64,000 nucleotides of DNA from Neckera pumila (GCA_963969595.1 OZ018412.1:11658501-11722500), one strand, 5' to 3'. Positions 26,493-40,954 are shown, counted from the first letter of the stretch. Program-made: numbers and translations. Notes: generated by a model from the sequence alone, not told the origin.

Positions 26493-26504
26493 GGCTTCTT
26501 TATG
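26493..26504 (-). promoter_or_regulatory. Possible TATA-like promoter element, SAHH copy A
   Basis: The 12-mer CATAAAGAAGCC lies about 155 bp upstream of the ATG and is conserved at a similar place in all three SAHH copies, although the sequence between it and the start codon differs in copy C. It could be the TATA-type element; this is inference from conservation only. Confidence 0.3.
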
Positions 26505-27090
26505 GTGGTAAGCTCAGCCCTACGGTAGATCTTTTCACACTGTCAGTAGTCTCGTTCCCGAAAGTGAGATGGGTTTTTTAGTCACGCGGCATCTACGCCA
26601 TTGCAAGCTTATTTGCCGGTCTGGTGCTTGGGGTTTCCCTCAGTCCCTGGCTCGCCGCGCGCGTCACCTCGCACAACTGAATTATTGGGCTTTTGGGCCT
26701 GACAGCCATTTCTCTCCTGGCTCACCGGCAGGAGAGAAATCTCAGGTTGGATAGGCATGCTCGGGAATGTTTACCAGGACGTATTCACGTGGCCCCCGGT
26801 GTGCGGCAGAGCGAGGGGGCAACTCCAACCATACCATTTTAAGAGAGGTATGAGCATTCCCACCAAGGGCTCCCCTATTCCTATCCCCATGTCGACAGCG
26901 TTTTGTTTTGAGACTGTAGATCTACAGTAAAGCCCTGCGTGCCCTCCCACCAAAGGTGAATTTTGGGAGGGAGTTGGGCGTAGTGGCTTACAAGGTTGAC
27001 AAGGTGGCGATAAATTGCCAGAAAAAAAGAAAACTGCATGTGGATGAAGGGGAAGCAAAGATGGGGATAGGGAATGAGAGCATCCCCACC

Positions 27091-29269
27091 AGTCTGTCCT
27101 CTGTCCCTAAACTTGAATTCTCAAAGCAATCAACACTGACTTTATACACATGAGACCTTGCTAGCTCTCCATACGAGCCTCTAGATACAAGATTTGGTGA
27201 AAGTTTTAAAGATATCTAAATATTTTACGGATACAAATTATAGGAAAAGATTGGTGCGGTGAACTTCCTATATCTCTATCCGCATTTCAGGTTTTCTTCC
27301 TAAATTTTTAGACAAACAGAACTCCTTGGTGGGGATGTTTTGAGTTGTGCCTAAATAGTGAATTCTTTTGCAAAAATGACTTATTCTATGCATAATTCTT
27401 TGGTATCAAAGATCAATATACTCTTTTGCATGCTACTTAAAGAGCATTTCTAAATTGCATTCTTCAAGAAACTTTTTCAAGCGTTTAAAAGACCCAATAA
27501 CTTTTAGGGGTTCAAAAACTTTAAGAACTCAAATTTTAAGATAATAGTGTTTGCAATTAGAAATCTAATACATTCCTTTTTGAATTTGTCCAATAATATT
27601 AGTACAATTTGAACTCCTTGATTTTTGTACTAAAAGTATTTTTTGTGACAAACATTTGATTCTTCAGGGATTGAACTTGATTTTCATACAATTTTTCTAC
27701 CTACCATTTCGTATCCACCATTTCGTATCTTTTTAGATGTCTTGTTGTTTTGTTCCCCTTGTTTTCTTTTTGAATTGGGTTAGTTTTATTTGATTATTTG
27801 ACTTGCAATAATTTTTGTTTTTTTGTTTTTTGTTTTTTGTTTTCAACATTGTTGTGACATTGAGATTGTTTTATGTGCAACTCACAAAAATTGCACACTA
27901 AGTTAATGTGTTTTAAATTGATAAAAGCAATTATTTGCAAATTTTTGGTATTTTTGACATGGAGGCAGTACATTCCTTGTAGATTTTGTTATATTTTTTC
28001 TCTTGCATTGTGTGCACATTTGCTAGAATTTTGTACTAAGCAAATGTGCACACAATGCAAGAGAAATGTAACCAGAGGTTAAATCTTCATTGCTTGTTTG
28101 ATATAGGATTTTGTGTACCTACTCCTCCTTAAAGTCAATGAGATGATAATATTTAGGCAATCTCACAATTGATTCTACACCATATTTGGCAAGAGTAAGC
28201 AAGCATTGATGGAAACCAAAAATCATAGCTAATGAATCTCTTGCAATTAGAATGCCCTCACTTAATCAAAATTGCATGTTGCCAAGTCAAATCAAATTGC
28301 AACAATTTTTTGTTATTATTGACATGTCTAATCCAACATAGAGCTTAGCCACAAGGTGGATCTATATCCAAAACAAAATTCAAAATATAGAATATTCAAA
28401 AAATAGATTGTAAGACATGGCATAGGATCAATATTCAAAACAAAAAACTGCTAGACCAAGTTACTTGACTCCTAGTAACAAATATTTAGTCCACAATTTT
28501 GCCATTAAATATAGGGTTCTTTAGAGGTAGAGGATTCTTCTACTCTTGGCTTTGGAAACTCATCAAAAATTCAAAGATCTACCCAAAATATATTTTGTTT
28601 TAAAAGATTTGTGATTTTCATTTGTCTATACGCAAAAAAATAGATATTACAATTGCAACTCTGACTTTAGCAATGAACAATTTACAGATCTCCATCAAGG
28701 GGCTTCCCTATCCCTATCAGAATGAGTCTCATCTAAATAGAGAAGACTCCACCTCCACCAACATGTTGTATCTTCAAATTTTTAAGGAGGAGGGGTCCTA
28801 ATTCCCTATGCAGGAGGGCAACTTTGATAAATCCTATATTGTTTTCACTCAAGATCTTTGACTTGTGTGCATAACATTATTAACCAATGTTGGGGGGGCC
28901 CTTTTGCTCCCCTAGAAAACTTACAAAGCTACAATTGAAACAAAACTCTATAGCCAGTCACAACTTGTAAATATTGTAGTAACATTTTCAAAAACCAATT
29001 ATTCATCACCAGCTCACATTCTTCACAGGAACCTCGTCAGAGGACTGCAACGTAAAGCAACCAATTGGTACATTCAAATTACAACTAAATTGCCTCCCAA
29101 GAATCCAGGGAGGCATTCTCCTTCTTGGAAGGGGGAAGGGATGGGCTTGTTTAATAATGTTATGTGGCTTTGATTTGTGCATGTATTGTTCCCTTGTGCT
29201 TGCTTCCTTTGCCCCGTTCCTGCCTTCCACCTAGGGAAATCATGAACTTGTAGGGAAGAACTCGTGGGG
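27091..29269. other. AT-rich spacer between the inverted SAHH arms
   Basis: This stretch separates the two arms and shows no obvious reverse-complement match to itself, apart from the perfect hairpin at 27,997-28,066. No gene is supported. Short purine/pyrimidine phrases ('cttccctatccctat', about 28,705) resemble pieces of the arm ends. Confidence 0.6.
27997..28066. repeat. Perfect 28-bp inverted repeat with 14-base loop
   Basis: Left arm 27,997-28,024 and right arm 28,039-28,066 are exact reverse complements over all 28 bases, separated by a 14-base loop (28,025-28,038). It lies close to the symmetry centre of the inverted duplication (about 28,130 from the aligned cores). It could be a cruciform-forming site or encode a small hairpin RNA; no terminator or RNA polymerase III signal is evident. 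Confidence 0.9.
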
Positions 29270-29756
29270 CTCTCATTCCCTATCCCCATCTTTGCTTCCC
29301 CTTCATCCACATGGGGATAGCTAGGGACAGGGAAGCCCCTAGCTGGGGATGCTCTCTTCTCTCTAACCTTAAATCCACGCCCCCCTCCAAATGGGTGGAG
29401 TTGCCCCCCCGTCCCTCACTCTGCCGCGCACACGGGGCCACGTGAAATCGTCCTGGTGAAACTTTCCCGAGCGTGCCTATCCAACCTGAAAAGCTTCCTG
29501 CTAGTGAACCAGGAGAGAAATGGCTGTCAGACCCAAATGCCAAATAATTCACTTGTGCGACGCGACGCCCGCTGCGACGGACACTGCGAGAGAGCTCGTT
29601 CACGAGCCAATTGAGCCAAAGGACCAGATCTGAGAACCCGGCAAATAAGCTACTGTACAAGGGCGTAGATGCCGCGTGACTAAAAAGCCCATCTCACTTT
29701 CGGGAGCGAGACTACTGACAGTATGAAAAGATCTACCGTAGGGCTGAGCTTACCAC

Positions 29757-29768
29757 CATAAAGAAGCC
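29757..29768 (+). promoter_or_regulatory. Possible TATA-like promoter element, SAHH copy B
   Basis: Same CATAAAGAAGCC 12-mer as in copies A and C, about 155 bp before the ATG. A pyrimidine-rich leader (CTCTTTCTCTTTCTG-type) follows downstream, as is common in leaders of highly expressed plant genes. Assignment is inference. Confidence 0.3.
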
Positions 29769-29923
29769 TCGCAACGCAGGGGTTGCCGTGTGCACTCTTT
29801 TTTTCCTTTGGGTTTCTGCTTCCGATCTGTCGAGTCGTCTGCATTCGGGGGCAGCTGCGTGCGGCTCGCTCTTTCTCTTTCTGTGCTCTCGCCCTCGGCA
29901 GGAAGAGAAGGTCGCTTGCCGCG

Positions 29924-31864
<1,941 letters not shown>

Positions 31865-32030
31865 TCGTGTCGCTCGGCTGTTGCCTTGGATGTGGGTCTC
31901 TTTGTTGGTAGTTTGTTTTCCTTTAGAGCGGTACCCCTTTTTCTTGTTTTTTTTCTGAGAGCATCTTACTTGCTTTGACTAGCCCCGATGGATGTTTTGG
32001 GTTGGGATCTGCAAGGATGACATTTTTTTT
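31865..32030 (+). other. SAHH copy B 3' untranslated region (shared block)
   Basis: The first 113 bp after the stop (to 31,977) match copies A and C almost exactly. After a diverged patch the phrase 'ctgcaaggatgacattt' is shared again up to the T run at 32,030. The match to copy C ends there, while the match to copy A continues unbroken to 32,457. Confidence 0.5.
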
Positions 32031-33091
32031 GGATACCTCTCATATACCAATTGGGAGAGATTTTCTCAAATGAGTCCATGGACTCAAATTCATTTGATTG
32101 GTTTGGCAGTTGGTGTTTGTGTTTGTATTTCTTTCGTCGTGGTTATTCTCTTAGAAATGTTTGCTCTTTATTTTTTGGTTCCTTGATTCTGTGTGATTCT
32201 GTTTTGATCTGTGGACTGGTTGAACTGAATTTCTATTCATGTTTTGCTTTTTCTGCAGTGACCACATCTTAGCGTTTTGAAGTTGACTTTTTTACTTGTG
32301 AACCACGTCATTTCGAAATCCCAGCACATTCTTACTGACGTAGCCAATTTGTTATTCTTGGGAATTTTTGCCTTCTTTGTCTGTTGCCGATGTAGCGTCC
32401 GTTGTGGGTTGTCTTCGGAGTCTAGATGTGTTTTGGAGCGGTATCGGTCATCTTGGTTATCTGAATGTTTCGGGGGTTATTTTAATTTGTATGCCGTGAT
32501 CTGTTTTCTTGGATTTCTGTTGTTTCTCTTTACAAGTTGGTTCAGTTGATGTTGTGAATTTGTTCTTGGTGCCCACGTCAATCAACGTCTGATATTCTTG
32601 CTTGTTGCATTTCAGTAATCAGATTTCCATGTGGTCTGGACTCTGGAATGTGTTGCGTCTTTGTTGCTTGGCTTCTATTTCTCTTTGGTCGTACTCTGGC
32701 AATTGGCACCGGTGGTTGTATTGTTAAGTCTTTCCGTATTGAATATCTTTAGCAGTAGAGTGGAGGAATACCTTGGGAATTGTGAGTGGATGTGGTCCAT
32801 TGATCAAAATAGACGGACAGCCTTCTGATTGTTTCAAGAGATGATTGTCCATTTTGCTTTCTCTCCTGCGTTGCAGATGTCTAGGCAGTGAATGATTGAT
32901 TTATTAATGCATGAGAGGGGGAGCTTGTCACGCTCAATCAACATATATCGGTAGAGGAGTGTCTTATCTGCAATTTGCTTCCATTCAAAAATTTGACTGG
33001 TTTGAGAGAATGTATGGTTTAGTATGGATAGTTTCAATTGATCAGTTTGGTGCTCCTGGACTATATGAGGATCAGCTTGGTGACAATTTGG

Positions 33092-34405
33092 TTAACCCCT
33101 TAGCGGGTCGACGTCCATATTTTGGACGATGCACAGAAAGGCAACGTCGTATCTCGTAGGCTGTGAGGCTTTTTCATTCGTCGCTTTTTCTGCAGACAGG
33201 TGGAAGAGTTCTGCACTCTGGAAAGGGAAGCCCTTCCCCGAATACGACGTCCGTATTTTCTGATAAATAGGAAGACACGGAGATGCCACTCACTCTTCAA
33301 GTTTCTGTTTGCCCAGTGATGAGCACCAGCGAACTTGCAGAGGAATGAAATTTTTTTTTCCGCCCCTGGGCTGCAAAATTTCGAGAAGCTCTGGAACGCA
33401 TGCTGACGTCATAGCAGCTAAGAAATTTCTGGACGACTGCTCAGAGGAATTATAAACTTTCAAGGGTACGGTAGTGCTGTTGGACGTGATGACGAAGTGT
33501 AGGCATCAAGGCAACGTAGAAATACACGTGTCACTCGGTAATAACAAAGTATGCATGCATAAGAAATTCTGTATTGAGCACATTGCCGGCTAACTTTTGC
33601 AAATTGGAGTATTGCATTCCTAGTGCAAAGTCGGAAACTCTCTGAGAAACGAGGGGCCTAAGAGTGCACACTTAGGCCTAAGGATAGCAGTCGTTGGTGG
33701 TGCTACATGAATTGAACGTCTTACAGTCGTGCGTGCTACATGCACATTTCTTGTTGTGCTCCCTTCACGATGACATTCTTTGGAAAACATTCATTATTCC
33801 TAATATTGAATGTACGCATTGAAAAATGCAGGAGTATTATATGCGGTGGTCTGACGTGAACGTGAAGGAAAATGACGTCAACAGCAATGACAGTGCACGA
33901 TGGGCAACACCGAAAGTGGAAACGGTCAGAAGGGCAAGTCGAAAATCTCGCCGATTCCTGTCGTCGGTCAAGTAGCGGAAGAGTCTTTTCTTTTGCATGA
34001 TAAGGACGTGCTTTGAATTGCAAGCCTCACTGCCAAGAATCGGTGCAATGTTTCCAATCTCTGGAAGTTCCTTAGCATTCCAGACATCGTCAAGTTGGAA
34101 GTCCATATTTTTCGAGAATTTTGCAACCCCCCTTTGCCACTCCAAATTGGACCGCCGTGAACAGCACAAGCGCTACCCGTGGTAGTCAACGCTCAAAACT
34201 TCGTGGTCAAACACTATAATCTCCGCATCCACAAACTGTTTTCGAGAAATCTTTCTTCCGTTCAACTGTAGTGACGGCAATTGCAAAGATCACACGGTTA
34301 CTTTGTATCCAGTTCCCTTCCTGCTCTAATTAGTGCATCTGAAACATTTCCAGGATTTCCTCTCCTTTCCTGTCTCCCGCAAGGGTAGTGCCGCTAAAGG
34401 GTTAA
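33092..34405. mobile_element. TTAA-flanked piggyBac-like element (1,314 bp), second subfamily
   Basis: TTAA at 33,092-33,095 and 34,402-34,405 encloses termini CCCCTTAGCGGGTCG and, in reverse complement, CCCTTTAGCGGCACT, sharing CCCYTTAGCGG. This differs from the CCCCTAAAGGACC subfamily elsewhere. The stretch is absent from the matching place in arm A. It is less AT-rich than its neighbours and carries two perfect TGACGTCA palindromes (33,404-33,411 and 33,873-33,880). Minus-strand frames (for example 34,169-33,837) are overlapping and unconvincing; no transposase motif was seen. Confidence 0.75.
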
Positions 34406-35106
34406 TGTGTTTAGAGCATCTCTCCCCTCTCCTTTAATTTTTGGATGATAAGCAATCAATTCTAGTGTATGTCAGGCTCGACCTTTATTTTTGCCCCCCA
34501 AATAAACCATATTTGAAGGGGATCTTTGTGTTCCCTACATGCTATATTCTCTCTTGGGATTAGCAATTGTCATAGCTTACTTATTGCTTTTGGAAGTTTT
34601 GTAATTTGTGATTGGTTGGAAGTATATTTAGTAAGTTGTACTGTTGGGGATTCAAATGTTCATCCCCTTTAATCCTTGAGGGCCCAACGCATGTTTACCA
34701 AAATCTAGACCCTTGGGAATTCATTCAAATTAAATAGTCACCTTAAACAAGATCTACAAAAAATTGATCATATTGATTGGTAGTGGAGATAAGCCTGGAG
34801 TTGTGGGGAAATAGACAAATGATTTGACCATACTATTGAAAAGATTATAATAGTCAAAGAGGCCAACTTTTCAAAAATAGGAGGCCAAATTTGAGGCGTT
34901 GGAACGTCTAGGGGTTAAATTAGTCACATCTCGATTGAAGAAACAATTTGTTTGGGGTTGCAAGAGATGTTCTTTGTTTTGACATTGTAGTGGACTTTGC
35001 ATGTTTACAATAATATTAGTACAGTATTCAATGGTTGTTTATTGCCATGAATGAGAGCAACATCTTCAAACTAACAAGACTACATTAGTGAAATTCAATT
35101 ATGAAT
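34406..35106. mobile_element. AT-rich arm B sequence with a candidate small TTAA element (34,669-34,918)
   Basis: Inside, 34,669-34,918 starts TTAA-TCCTTGAGGGCCCAACGC and ends, in reverse complement, TTAA-CCCCTAGACGTTCCAACGC: similar but imperfect termini, 250 bp apart. From about 35,000 the sequence matches arm A in reverse complement (about 23,030-23,110, 'cattgccatgaatgagagc'-type text). No gene is seen. Confidence 0.45.
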
Positions 35107-35190
35107 TACTCCACCTGTCTCAAAACAATACTGTTTTTTTTTTTATATTTACAAAGCAAACACTAGTATAATTTTAAGACAGAGGGAGTA
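35107..35190. mobile_element. Stowaway-like MITE (84 bp)
   Basis: TA-CTCCACCTGTCTCAAAA at the left and, in reverse complement, TA-CTCCCTCTGTCTTAAAA at the right, the TA target and terminus pattern of Stowaway/Tc1-mariner MITEs. It is absent from the corresponding part of arm A, so it inserted after the duplication. Confidence 0.75.
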
Positions 35191-35939
35191 GTTAGTATTG
35201 TATAGTGCACATGCCAATGAATGGACACTTGCAAGAACTAGATAGCCCATCAAGCTTATTGAAATGTACAGTGAATGTGAAAATCTTTGATGAATACTAA
35301 AAATAAGTCACATTGAATTGTCGAGTGAAAGAGAATGGCATTTTCTCATAATAGCTACAAACCTATGTGAAATCAAACTAAGATGTGTTACAACTTTTTC
35401 CACAAAACACAAAAATATTCTTGTTGTACCTAAGAGTCGACTCCACTAGTACTCAACATTTCCAAAACAGTAAGATTTCAGTGGTACCCACAGACAAAGA
35501 AACGAATGCTAAATCATATGTGACCGACCATTGGCATTGCATACGATATGTTAGCTGCTACAGTAGCTGAATCTAACGTAAGAGATGCATCTGTGAATGG
35601 TGGGGTGACTTTGGTCGCTGCTGGTGTTGAAAGCTTACCATAGTGCGGACTTGCGGAAGTGTCCTTACGGGTTCTTCCAGTGGCTATCATTGATTACAAA
35701 GGTCTTACCGTCTTAGAGTGGTTGGTTGCTTGCTTGCTGCGGGTGCTTGCTTGTGGTTAGGATAGTGAGTGGGTTTAATGCTTTTTGCAGTGTCCTCCGG
35801 AGGGTTGTTCGCAGATCCGTTCTTAATCATGAAGTGTTGAAGAACTGCTTCACAATCATGGACGAGTTCTTCACACCCATCAAATAATATGGCGGTAACT
35901 TCTTGTTAATAACAGCATATTCATTTCTACTTGGCCACA

Positions 35940-36355
35940 TGTAACGTGGTCCTGACCACGTAACGTCCCGCGCCCCTCCTAGAACGCAGCTAACTTCTCA
36001 AACCTGCACAGCCAAGCCCACAGGTTAGTTTTCCTTACTTAGTACCAGCGCGGCCCACAAGCGGTCCACCCTAGTTCCCACTAAGTACCCTGGTGGAGTC
36101 TAATCGGTCTCACCCTCAAGTCTCCCTTGGTAACCCGAGAGTCGCCCTGGGAGACCCTTCGTGACGCCCCACGCCACGGGCCCTCCTACCTTACGCCCCG
36201 GGTCTTCCAGCCCCATGCGCCCCATCCGGAGTCTGCCCTCGCCATGTCCCGTGCGCCATCTCTTTATGCGCGCCTCCATGGCGTGCCGAGTTTGCCAAGG
36301 GGCCGTGGCTCTAACTTAGCCACGGGCCCAGCCCCTTAATCAGGACCCCGTTACA
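35940..36355 (-). repeat. LTR, inverted copy
   Basis: 416 bp, bounded by TGTAACGTGGTCCTGA and TCAGGACCCCGTTACA, near-perfect 16-bp terminal inverted repeats. It is the reverse complement of the LTR at 41,538-41,953, with a few transitions such as C/T at the 'gcgcgggacgt' phrase. The orientation is inverted relative to the coding part of the element. Confidence 0.85.
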
Positions 36356-36938
36356 TCCTCCCTCACTTAGAACATTTGATGTCCTCATCAAGGCTTTTGA
36401 TCTAAGATACTCCTCGCCCTAGTCCGCGAAGACCTCTTGTTCACCTACATTAGAAGTCACCACTTCCCGTGTTCAAGAGTTCGTACTCGCACTTCGTTTC
36501 TTCTCACTTGGTGCTTTCCTCTTTAGGCCGGTAAACCTCCGCATTGACTAGGCACCTGTTGACCCTTTTATACGCTTACTTCAGTTCCCAACTCCTCAGA
36601 CCTCGCGTGCCACAATACGAGTTACAGACACTTTGTGCCAGCCAGTAGAATGAGTTCTGGGATAGCAACTCCCGTCCTTTGTTCACCCTTTTGGGACATG
36701 GTTGGCCCACCATGTGTGTATCACTCCAAAGCGAGCCTAACTGATGAATCCACCAGCAGCTTGGCTCCCGCATTGTGAGATCGCCACTATCACGCACCCC
36801 TTAACTCTTTCAAGCCTACGGTGTGTCTCCTAGGCGGCGTCCATCTTCCGAGCCTTCCCTTCCGTTCGTTTCTAGACTTAGGACACGTCTTACCCTTTTC
36901 TTCGAACTAGGCGTTCCTCACACCATTCACTCTTTGCC

Positions 36939-36973
<35 letters not shown>

Positions 36974-37877
36974 ACATCGATTGTCTTGGGTTTTGTGAGG
37001 CCAGAGCTATTTGCTTTGAGTTGCGCCTCCCCCACTTAGAGAAGTTGATGTCCCCATCAACACTTAGACCTTAGTCTTTGCTGGATCCTTTTCGCGATTG
37101 CATGTTTTGGTCGTGGAGTGATCCTTTTTCTCCCCGTGTTCTCCTCAGTGTCACTTGGCACTATGTCGTTGTCCTGAACGAGGTTGTCATCTTCGCGTGT
37201 CTTCCTAGACTTGCGCTTCTTCGCCTCTTTCTTTTCCCGTTCCAGCTCCTTTTCACGGATATCCCACGCCGCGGTGAAATGCTTTACATTCTTTAAGTAT
37301 ATTCCGTTAATCCATTCGAATTCAAACTGAGAATAACCATGCATTATACACTTGTACTGTTTCCCACGCTTCTTGAGTTGCCGAGCTCCGATAATGGACT
37401 TCACTTTTCCTTGCACACCATCCCAAGTTTCATACTCGGGTGGCGGCCGTGGGTCCTGTTGCCACTCGTGCAACTCTCTATTGTCTCGGTAATACTTCTT
37501 CAAGAGCGATACATGGAACACCGGGTGCAAAGGCTTTCCCGTTTTCGCTGGTAACTCCAACCTATAAGTGTCCTTATGGACCACTTTGTCAATTGGAAAC
37601 AGACCGATTCATTTAGCTGCCCACTTGAGCGAGATTTCAGGCAAGATGTTCAAATTTTGGGAGTCCAACCATACTTTGTCTCCCTCTTTGAACTCCACTT
37701 CTCTTCGATGTTTGTTTGCAGCATCACAATATTGCTTTTGTGCCTTCAGCAAGCGCGCTCTACAATTTCTTAGTAGAGCCTCGTGCTTCTCTGCTACTGC
37801 TATGGCATCCTCCGAGTAGAATCTGACGTGTCTATCTTGGTCACGGTGCGCTTCGCTCCGTCCCCGGGATAAGTCTA
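35940..37877 (-). repeat. Left arm of retrotransposon palindrome
   Basis: Reverse complement of 40,013-41,953. It carries the LTR, the noncoding 3' segment with a 29-base T run (36,941-36,969), the chromodomain-like region and the end of the integrase region, and stops within the 'gacttatcccgggg' phrase. The in-frame stop seen at 40,279-40,281 of the right arm is also here (37,609-37,611), so it predates the duplication of the arms. Confidence 0.85.
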
Positions 37878-37879
37878 AA

Positions 37880-40833
37880 GACAAATCACAGAACTACTAG
37901 CACGTGTTTACATAAGGCCAAGTAAGTCTCCTTTCGGGGCGCCGGTGCTCTTTGTGAGCAAGAAAGAGGGCCAACTTAGGTTGTGCATCGATTACCGGGC
38001 CCTAAACAAAATCACAATAAAGAACAACTACCCACTACCCTGAACGGATGATCTAATGGATAGGTTGGCTGGAGCTAAGTACTTTAGTAGGATAGATCTA
38101 AAGTCAGGAGATTACCAAATCCGCATAAGTGAAGCAGATGTACCCAAAACGGCGATGCGAACTTGGTACGGATCGTACAAATTCTTGGTCATGCCATTCG
38201 GGTTGTGTAATGCACCAGCAACATTCACAATGATCTTGAACTCAGTGTTTCACGAAATGCTAGATGAGTGTGTTGTTGTGTATATCGATGACATCTTAGT
38301 GTTTTCTAAAACTGAGGAACAACACGCACTTGATGTAGCTAAGGTACTTACCAAGTTGCGTGAACATAAATTATATGCGAACGTGAAGAAGAGTGAATTC
38401 TTCTTGGAGGAGGTAGAATTTTTGGGGCATATCTTAAACGGAGAGGGAATCAAACTAGACCCCAAGAAAATAGAAGCGATCAAAGAGTGGGAAGTCCCAC
38501 AAACCCAAAAAGGGGTTAGATCGTTCTTGGGGCTGGCGAACTACTATCGAAAGTTCATTAAGAATTTTTCAAAGATAGCGAGTCCACTCTCAGATTTGCT
38601 CGTGAAAGAAGGCAAAGTGCTTAAGTAGAATGGAGAAGCAGATCTTGCATTCCAGGAACTTAAGAACCTTCTCTCCTCCACAAACGTGCTTAAGTACCCC
38701 GAATTTGGGAAATCATTCGAAGTACACATAGATGCTAGGGACTTCGCAATTGGGGGAGTACTGATGCAAGAAGGACACCCGATCGCATATGAGAGTAAAA
38801 AGTTGACTGGATGTCAATTGAGATGGCCAACCCATGAAAAAGAACTTTTTGCGGTAGTGCATTGTTTGAAACAATGGCGACACTACGTTGGGGGATTGAA
38901 GACAAAGGTCTTCACAGATAACATTTCCCTCAAGTATTTGGATTTGAAAGCGCAAGCAACGGCTAAGGAGTTAAGGTGGTATGATACCATCGTGTCCATG
39001 GACGTGGAATTAATCTACAAGCCGGGATGAGATAACTTAGTGCCGGATGCGTTGAGTCGAAAAGAGGAATGGTTGACACCACGCATCATGATGCTCGTGG
39101 AGCATGAAGATGAAGATGATGCACGACGTTTCTTTCACCAAAGAGTGAGGAAAGAAATGATTGAGGATCCTGATGCGATCACTCACAACCATCTCCTAAA
39201 TGGACGAAAGGACTTGGTGAAAGATCCAATCCTGTCCAAAAGAATTCACCAAGTAAAGAGGAAAAACAGGCTGCATTATTTTAAGCAGACCCGCCTCTAT
39301 ATACCAGATGGCATACTTGGAAAAGAATTGCTTCATGATTACCATGATACTCCGATGTTGGGACACAAAGGTGTGGTTCCAACACTAGCGGAGTTGAAAA
39401 AACAATATTTTTGGCCATTGATGGAAGAGGACGTAGAGGATTACGTCAGATCATGTGCAAAGTGCCAAATGAGCAAACATAGCACTCAGAAAAAGGTGGG
39501 CAAAATTTTGCCACTACCGATCCCACAAAGACCGTTCCATGCGATTTCGATAGATTTTATGACAGGATTTCCGAAGGTCGGGGACATGGACTGCATATTC
39601 GTAGTAGTATATAGGTTGTCCAAATGGGCCGCATTTATCCCGTGTCCAAAGTCGTATTCGGCGGAATTGGTCGCCAAGCTATTCTTTGAACATTGGGTCA
39701 AGGATAGGTGCTTGCCGTGGGATATCTTGAGTGATAGAGATACGGTGTTTCAGACACTATTTTGGCAACACCTGTGCAAGAAGTCAGGTGTGGATCTCAC
39801 GATGACAACGGCTTTTAGACCAAGTGCAGATGGTCAAACGGAAAGAATAAATCGTATCATCAACATGTACATCAGATCATTTTGCGAAGGGGACCAATTG
39901 GATTGGCCCGAGGTGATACACGTAGCACAACATTGCTACAACACCACCGAGACGCACTTGCATGGTGAATCACCGTTTAAGGTTGTCTATGGACAAGAAC
40001 CGGTAAAACCGGTAGACTTATCCCGGGGACGGAGCGAAGCGCACCGTGACCAAGATAGACACGTCAGATTCTACTCGGAGGATGCCATAGCAGTAGCAGA
40101 GAAGCACGAGGCTCTACTAAGAAATTGTAGAGCGCGCTTGCTGAAGGCACAAAAGCAATATTGTGATGCTGCAAACAAACATCGAAGAGAAGTGGAGTTC
40201 AAAGAGGGAGACAAAGTATGGTTGGACTCCCAAAATTTGAACATCTTGCCTGAAATCTCGCTCAAGTGGGCAGCTAAATGAATCGGTCTGTTTCCAATTG
40301 ACAAAGTGGTCCATAAGGACACTTATAGGTTGGAGTTACCAGCGAAAACGGGAAAGCCTTTGCACCCGGTGTTCCATGTATCGCTCTTGAAGAAGTATTA
40401 CCGAGACAATAGAGAGTTGCACGAGTGGCAACAGGACCCACGGCCGCCACCCGAGTATGAAACTTGGGATGGTGTGCAAGGAAAAGTGAAGTCCATTATC
40501 GGAGCTCGGCAACTCAAGAAGCGTGGGAAACAGTACAAGTGTATAATGCATGGTTATTCTCAGTTTGAATTCGAATGGATTAACGGAATATACTTAAAGA
40601 ATGTAAAGCATTTCACCGCGGCGTGGGATATCCGTGAAAAGGAGCTGGAACGGGAAAAGAAAGAGGCGAAGAAGCGCAAGTCTAGGAAGACACGCGAAGA
40701 TGACAACCTCGTTCAGGACAACGACATAGTGCCAAGTGACACTGAGGAGAACACGGGGAGAAAAAGGATCACTCCACGACCAAAACATGCAATCGCGAAA
40801 AGGATCCAGCAAAGACTAAGGTCTAAGTGTTGA
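37880..40833 (+). pseudogene. pol: Chromovirus pol remnant: reverse transcriptase, RNase H, integrase, chromodomain
   Basis: One uninterrupted reading frame, with no frameshift but four in-frame stops (38,041 TGA, 38,626 TAG, 39,028 TGA, 40,279 TGA). In order: reverse transcriptase lacking its N-terminus (from about 37,890; catalytic YIDD near 38,280), RNase H-like segment (about 38,690-39,000), integrase with a His/Cys zinc-binding region (about 39,330-39,470) and the D, D, E catalytic core (IDFMTG near 39,550, SDRDTVF near 39,730, TERIN near 39,840), then a C-terminal chromodomain-like tail (about 40,485-40,630). Order RT-RH-IN and the tail identify a Ty3/gypsy chromovirus. No functional product is expected. 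Confidence 0.88.
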
Positions 40834-40916
40834 TGGGGACATCAACTTCTCTAAGTGGGGGAGGCGCAACTCAAAGCAAATAGCTCTGGCCTCACAAAAC
40901 CCAAGACAATCGATGT

Positions 40917-40954
<38 letters not shown>

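Noticed and set aside
29783..29923. In-frame open extension upstream of the SAHH ATG (47 codons in A/B, 43 in C), free of acidic residues and resembling a targeting peptide
   Set aside because: It begins with TTG (A/B) or GTG (C), not ATG; the first in-frame ATG gives exactly the 485-residue plant protein. Openness over 140 GC-rich bases is not strong evidence.
33837..34169. 110-residue minus-strand frame inside the TTAA element
   Set aside because: Overlaps other frames of similar length and shows no transposase or other motif.
37057..37584. Minus-strand chromodomain-like frame and minus-strand neighbours at 37,609-37,884 as a second gene
   Set aside because: It is the reverse-complement copy of 40,306-40,833 and 40,006-40,281 in the retrotransposon palindrome, not an independent gene.
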